Shown here: one piece after another, positions 60,813 to 64,000 of the stretch
Layout: every line of letters begins with the position of its first letter
How positions within the stretch are numbered: position 1 is the first letter of the stretch
Assembly: GCA_050952085.1 (NCBI GenBank)
Contig: JBMNKH010000004.1
Coordinates: forward strand, 372,001 to 436,000
Source of the DNA: DTU015 sp012837895
Lineage (GTDB): Bacteria; Bacillota; Sulfobacillia; Fermentithermobacillales; Fermentithermobacillaceae
Length of the DNA stretch: 64,000 nucleotides
Reading direction: 5' to 3'
The notes under the pieces: model-generated
Seen by the model: the letters and a program-made list of their open reading frames with translations, nothing else
Told to the model about the DNA's origin: nothing
Database searches by the model: none
Translations under genes and position numbers: made by a program

Positions 60813-61637
60813 GTGCGTGTGACCGATCTGTCCATTGAGAGGAACTTTCTCTACAACATCTTCAAAGTGGAAAAGAGACTTGCCAGGCTGCAAGATCAGG
60901 CATCTTCAGGCAAGGCGATTATCAGGCCCCAAGATGACCCCATAGGAGCGGGTAGGTCCATATACTTGCGCCATGACATGGCAGTTAGCAGCCAGTACCA
61001 GCGCAATATGGATAAAGCTAAGAACTGGATGGAGCAGACTGAGTCAGCGCTTTCCCACCTGACCAACGTAATAGCCAGGGCTAGGGAACTTGCCCTTTAC
61101 GGGGTTACAGGAACTACCCCTCCTGATGCCAAGGCGGCCATTGCTGCCGAGATCAGGCAGCTTCAAGCAGAGGCCGAAAGCATCATGAACACCACAGTGG
61201 ATGACAGGAAACTGCTCACCGGCACCATGCCCGAGTGGAGGGTGGCCCGGGACGTGATGATTACAACCGATGATTTGGGCGATTGGTGGGGTGATATGGA
61301 GGCTACCTTTGTCCAACTCACCGAAGGGCTTTGCCCCTCTGATGGTTCTGAACCTGATGAAGCTGCCATCCAGGACGCCTTAGGCAGATTAGACCAGTGG
61401 CTGGACAAGATATTGTCTGCAAGGGCAGAGAATGGGGCGCGGCTCAGGAGGTTGGATATCCTGAGCGAGAAGGCGATGAACATGGATATCGAGCACCAAA
61501 GGCTCTTGTCCAACGTTGAGGAAGTGGATCTGGTAGAAGTCATCGTAAAACTCAAGTCACAGGAAGCAGCTTACCAGGCTGCCTTGGCGGCAGGTGCCAG
61601 GCTTATTCAACCCAGTCTTCTTGACCACCTCAGGTAA
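60813..61637 (+). CDS. flgL: Flagellar hook-associated protein 3
   Basis: A 274-residue junction protein of flagellin-like fold. N-terminal RLARLQDQASSGKAIIRPQD and C-terminal VVEVIVKLKSQEAAYQAAL-like segment (VDLVEVIVKLKSQEAAYQ). ATG 60807 is only 3 nt from GGAGG, so GTG 60813 (9 nt) is the likelier start. Confidence 0.93.
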   Translation: MRVTDLSIERNFLYNIFKVEKRLARLQDQASSGKAIIRPQDDPIGAGRSIYLRHDMAVSSQYQRNMDKAKNWMEQTESALSHLTNVIARARELALYGVTGTTPPDAKAAIAAEIRQLQAEAESIMNTTVDDRKLLTGTMPEWRVARDVMITTDDLGDWWGDMEATFVQLTEGLCPSDGSEPDEAAIQDALGRLDQWLDKILSARAENGARLRRLDILSEKAMNMDIEHQRLLSNVEEVDLVEVIVKLKSQEAAYQAALAAGARLIQPSLLDHLR

Positions 61638-61677
61638 TGGGTGAGCCCGTGTATCACGCCTCACAGGAGGGATACGT

Positions 61678-62130
61678 GTGGAAGTTTCCACCAAACGTTT
61701 TGGGATAGTGGAAGTGGATGAAGACCGCATCTTGTGTTTTCCGGAAGGGCTCATCGGCTTTCCTGAATACCGGAGATTTATCGTATTGGACTTGGATAAG
61801 GGCGGGTTTCTTAAGTGGCTCCAGTCTGTGGATGAAGAATCTTTGGGGTTTGTGATTATCGATCCCCGGGTACCCTATGTAGACTACGATCCTGTCTTTG
61901 CTCCTGCAGATCTCCAATGCCTGGAAGCAGCCAGTTCCGATGAACTGGTGTTGCTGTCAGTAGTCACGGTGCCCGGGGATGTAAAGCAGATGACTGCAAA
62001 TCTGTTGGCCCCGCTTGTAGTCAACCCTGCAAAACGTCTTGGCAAACAGGTCATCATTAGCGATCCCCAATATACCACCAAGCATCAGGTATTCACGGCA
62101 CTCAGGAACCTGATGAAAAGGACGGGTTGA
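61678..62130 (+). CDS. fliW: Flagellar assembly factor FliW
   Basis: A 150-residue protein that binds flagellin and CsrA, relieving CsrA repression when flagellin is exported. Typical FPEGLIGFPEYRRFIVLDL and VTVPGDVKQMTANLLAPLVV. The start is GTG 61678 after AGGAGGG. Followed by csrA after 1 nt. Confidence 0.95.
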   Translation: MEVSTKRFGIVEVDEDRILCFPEGLIGFPEYRRFIVLDLDKGGFLKWLQSVDEESLGFVIIDPRVPYVDYDPVFAPADLQCLEAASSDELVLLSVVTVPGDVKQMTANLLAPLVVNPAKRLGKQVIISDPQYTTKHQVFTALRNLMKRTG

Positions 62131-62131
62131 C

Positions 62132-62377
62132 ATGCTTGTTTTGTCCAGGCGCGTAGGTGAGGCCATATTAATCGGCGATACTATCGTAGTCCGCGTAACC
62201 GGGGTCCAGGGCCGGGGGTCGCGGGCTTTGGTCCGTTTAGGCATTGAAGCTCCCCTGGGCACCAAGATTTTGCGGGAAGAAGTTGAAATCGAAGTGACCA
62301 GGGAGATGATGGAGGCCAAAGACCCGGTGCTGGATGTTTTGGACGGCCTTGAGAAGGAGCTGTCTGACGGAATTTGA
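62132..62377 (+). CDS. csrA: Carbon storage regulator CsrA
   Basis: An 81-residue dimeric RNA-binding translational repressor. N-terminal MLVLSRRVGEAILIGDTIVV and RLGIEAPLGTKILREEV are canonical. ATG 62132. Its usual target, the flagellin gene, normally follows, but here the next gene is fliD. The C-terminal tail (KDPVLDVLDGLEKELSDGI) is slightly long. Confidence 0.96.
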   Translation: MLVLSRRVGEAILIGDTIVVRVTGVQGRGSRALVRLGIEAPLGTKILREEVEIEVTREMMEAKDPVLDVLDGLEKELSDGI

Positions 62378-62378
62378 C

Positions 62379-62406
62379 TAAACTGCCCCGGTGATTTCTC
62401 CGATTA
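62379..62406 (+). promoter_or_regulatory. Sigma-28 (SigD) promoter of fliD
   Basis: TAAA (62379-62382), 16 nt, TCCGATTA (62399-62406), six of eight matches to GCCGATAA. It begins 2 nt after the csrA stop codon. Transcription would start near 62413. Confidence 0.65.
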
Positions 62407-62488
62407 GCTACCTGATTGAAGTTCACCGCCGCTACATAATAATGGAATTCCCAGCGGAGACTGAACACTGTTTTGCGAGGTGGTCTGT

Positions 62489-63850
62489 TTGAGCTCCCCC
62501 GTTAGTTTCAATGTGACAGGCCTGGATACTGAAACCATCATCCAGGAACTTATGAGACTTGAACGGCAGCCGGTAGTCGCCCTGGAAGCTAAGCAGAGGA
62601 TGATATCTGACAGAAAGGCAGCCTGGAATGCTCTCAAGTCCAAAATCGAGTCGCTTATGGCGAAGATGAGGCCACTTCTGGAACAGCAAGTCTACACCGG
62701 GAAAGCAGCCAGGTCAGCCGGTCCTGCAGTGGTTACCGCTAACGCTTCCGCGAATGCCGTGCCCGGCACTTATGAGATTGAAGTGATAAATCTTGCAAGA
62801 GCTCACACACTTCAATCACGCAGTTTCACCGGATCCCCTGATGACGCTTTAGGCTTTTCAGGCAGGTTGGTGCTGAGTATAGGCGGGGTTACTGAGGAGA
62901 TCGATATTGCCGGGGACGACAGCCTCAACTCGATTGCTGCGCGGATCAACAGTGTAGAGAACCTTGGAATCCAAGCTTCAGTGTTGGAGGTTGTGCCTTC
63001 AGAGTACACCCTTGTGTTGACCGGGGTATCCACAGGACAAGAGATTACTTTCCAACAAGAAAGCCCGGATCCACAAAGTCTGGATCTTGGATTAAGGACT
63101 GTTGAAGGACAGGAGCCTGCCGGGGCAACGTTCAAGATAAACGGCATCAGGTTCCAAAGGAGTTCAAACGAGGTCAAAGACGCTATCCCTGGCGTGACCC
63201 TGAACCTTCTAACGACCGGGGCTACTTCCGTTTCGGTTGGCTATGACGATGATGCCTTGGTAGACGCAGTGCGTGAACTGGTGAACGAATACAACAGCTT
63301 CTTGGACCTGGCGGCTAAGTACAATTCGTATGACAGCGAAACAAGGACTGCAGGTTTGCTGTTCGGCGATCCCCTGCTTCAAAGGTTGCTCAGCCAAATC
63401 AGGGAAACGGTTTTCAGGGAAGTAGCAGACAGCCTTCCCGGGTTCAGGTTTGTAGGTGACATAGGGATAAGTACAGGCAGTATCGGCTCATATTCACGTG
63501 ATGGCAAACTGTCCTTTGACGAGTCGAAACTCAGGGAAGCGCTTGTTGCAAACAGGGATGCAGTTGCATCGCTACTTGGGAAAGATGAAGCCGGTTCAGA
63601 AGGCGTGTTGACGAGACTGAAGCAAGCACTGCAGATGTATGTGGGCCATGACGGGTTCTTACCCCTGAGAGAAGCCAGGCTCGAATCACAGGATAAGGAC
63701 ATATCCCGCCAGATTGAAAACCTGGAGAGACGTCTGCAAGTGCGCCTTGTAAACCTGAGAAAGCAGTTCACCGCCCTGGAATCCCTCTTAATCCAGATGA
63801 ACACCCAGGGTTTATACATAACCCAACAGATGCAGTCATTGTTTATGTGA
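62489..63850 (+). CDS. fliD: Flagellar filament cap protein FliD
   Basis: A 453-residue filament cap that helps flagellin polymerise. N-terminal SFNVTGLDTETIIQELMRLE, central FKINGIRFQRSSNEVKDAIP and GVTLNLLTTGATSVSV, and C-terminal QFTALESLLIQMNTQGLYIT match FliD. GTG 62480 lies inside the ribosome binding site. TTG 62489 has GAGG 8 nt upstream. Confidence 0.95.
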   Translation: MSSPVSFNVTGLDTETIIQELMRLERQPVVALEAKQRMISDRKAAWNALKSKIESLMAKMRPLLEQQVYTGKAARSAGPAVVTANASANAVPGTYEIEVINLARAHTLQSRSFTGSPDDALGFSGRLVLSIGGVTEEIDIAGDDSLNSIAARINSVENLGIQASVLEVVPSEYTLVLTGVSTGQEITFQQESPDPQSLDLGLRTVEGQEPAGATFKINGIRFQRSSNEVKDAIPGVTLNLLTTGATSVSVGYDDDALVDAVRELVNEYNSFLDLAAKYNSYDSETRTAGLLFGDPLLQRLLSQIRETVFREVADSLPGFRFVGDIGISTGSIGSYSRDGKLSFDESKLREALVANRDAVASLLGKDEAGSEGVLTRLKQALQMYVGHDGFLPLREARLESQDKDISRQIENLERRLQVRLVNLRKQFTALESLLIQMNTQGLYITQQMQSLFM

Positions 63851-63889
63851 GTTTTGTGTGACAGATATTGAAAGACCGGGTGATTGAAC

Positions 63890-64000
63890 TTGTTGTACGC
63901 AGCCAATGTTGCCGACAGGCAGAAGGTGGCAAACGCTTACAGGCAGTCGAGCATCGAGACAGCTTCCCCCGCCGAACTTGTGTTGATGCTGCTCAATGTT
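63890..64000 (+). CDS. fliS: Flagellin export chaperone FliS (partial)
   Basis: Only the first 37 codons are inside the window. NAYRQSSIETASPAELVLML matches the FliS N-terminus. The start is a TTG at 63890 or 63893, after a weak GGGTGA; an in-frame TGA at 63881 limits it. Follows fliD by 39 nt, as in Bacillus. Confidence 0.85.
   Translation, partial: MLYAANVADRQKVANAYRQSSIETASPAELVLMLLNV

Noticed and set aside
1..64000. CRISPR arrays, tRNA or rRNA genes, insertion sequences, prophage
   Set aside because: No regularly spaced identical repeats, no cloverleaf or rRNA-like sequence, and no transposase or phage structural gene were recognised; the short tandem repeats are too few and too variable for CRISPR.

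Overview
The window comes from an anaerobic, endospore-forming, flagellated member of the Bacillota (Firmicutes), probably a Clostridia- or Limnochordia-like lineage with G+C slightly above 50% by eye. The evidence is sporulation genes (spoIID, spoIIQ, spoIIID) in the Bacillus-type order murA-spoIID-spoIIQ-spoIIID-mbl-flhO-flhP-fabZ, an RNA polymerase delta subunit beside pyrG, a V-type ATPase operon, a comFC-flgM-flgN-flgK-flgL-fliW-csrA-fliD-fliS late flagellar block, and a lysine fermentation pathway. I saw no rRNA, tRNA, CRISPR array, insertion sequence or prophage.

Layout. 1-9425: lysine fermentation locus. A leftward sigma-54 activator (truncated by the window edge) is divergent from kdd-kamA-kamB-kamC-kamD-kamE. 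A textbook -24/-12 promoter lies before kdd and a second candidate before kamE. 9463-13210: rpoE-pyrG and a PhzF-family gene. 13627-21793: cell-envelope region with two S-layer-homology genes and a subtilisin-like protease gene, all broken by single-base frameshifts (about twelve in 6.3 kb), followed by an intact S41 protease. 21982-25210: a beta-lactamase-like gene on the minus strand, then kal and kce (two further lysine-pathway steps, about 14 kb from the kam genes) and an Fsa-type aldolase. 25532-39206: housekeeping run rho-PHP phosphatase-rpmE-DUF1385-prfA-prmC-[Sua5::arginine phosphatase fusion]-DUF917-rpiB-ywlG-comEB-tagO-mnaA. 39245-48151: V-type ATPase operon (H, I, K, E, C, F, A, B, D) whose rotor subunit carries the residues of sodium-translocating enzymes. 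48245-55496: murA, sporulation, mbl, flagellar rod genes, fabZ. 55614-64000: metK, a small unknown gene, comFC and late flagellar genes, ending inside fliS.

How it fits together. KamA and KamDE isomerise lysine in successive 2,3- and 5,6-aminomutase steps, Kdd oxidises 3,5-diaminohexanoate, Kce and Kal carry the product to crotonyl-CoA. KamB and KamC probably service the B12-dependent aminomutase. The sodium-type V-ATPase may serve the energetics of amino-acid fermentation. Late flagellar genes carry two sigma-28-type promoters, and FliW-CsrA normally couples flagellin export to translation, although the flagellin gene is absent from its usual place.

Most striking: the frameshift cluster confined to surface-protein genes; the Sua5-YwlE fusion; a second sigma-54 promoter inside the kam operon; a 10-bp inverted repeat that could mask the spoIID ribosome binding site in read-through transcripts; and repeated short tandem duplications in spacers and in a few reading frames. 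I did not find a convincing wholly new multi-gene system.
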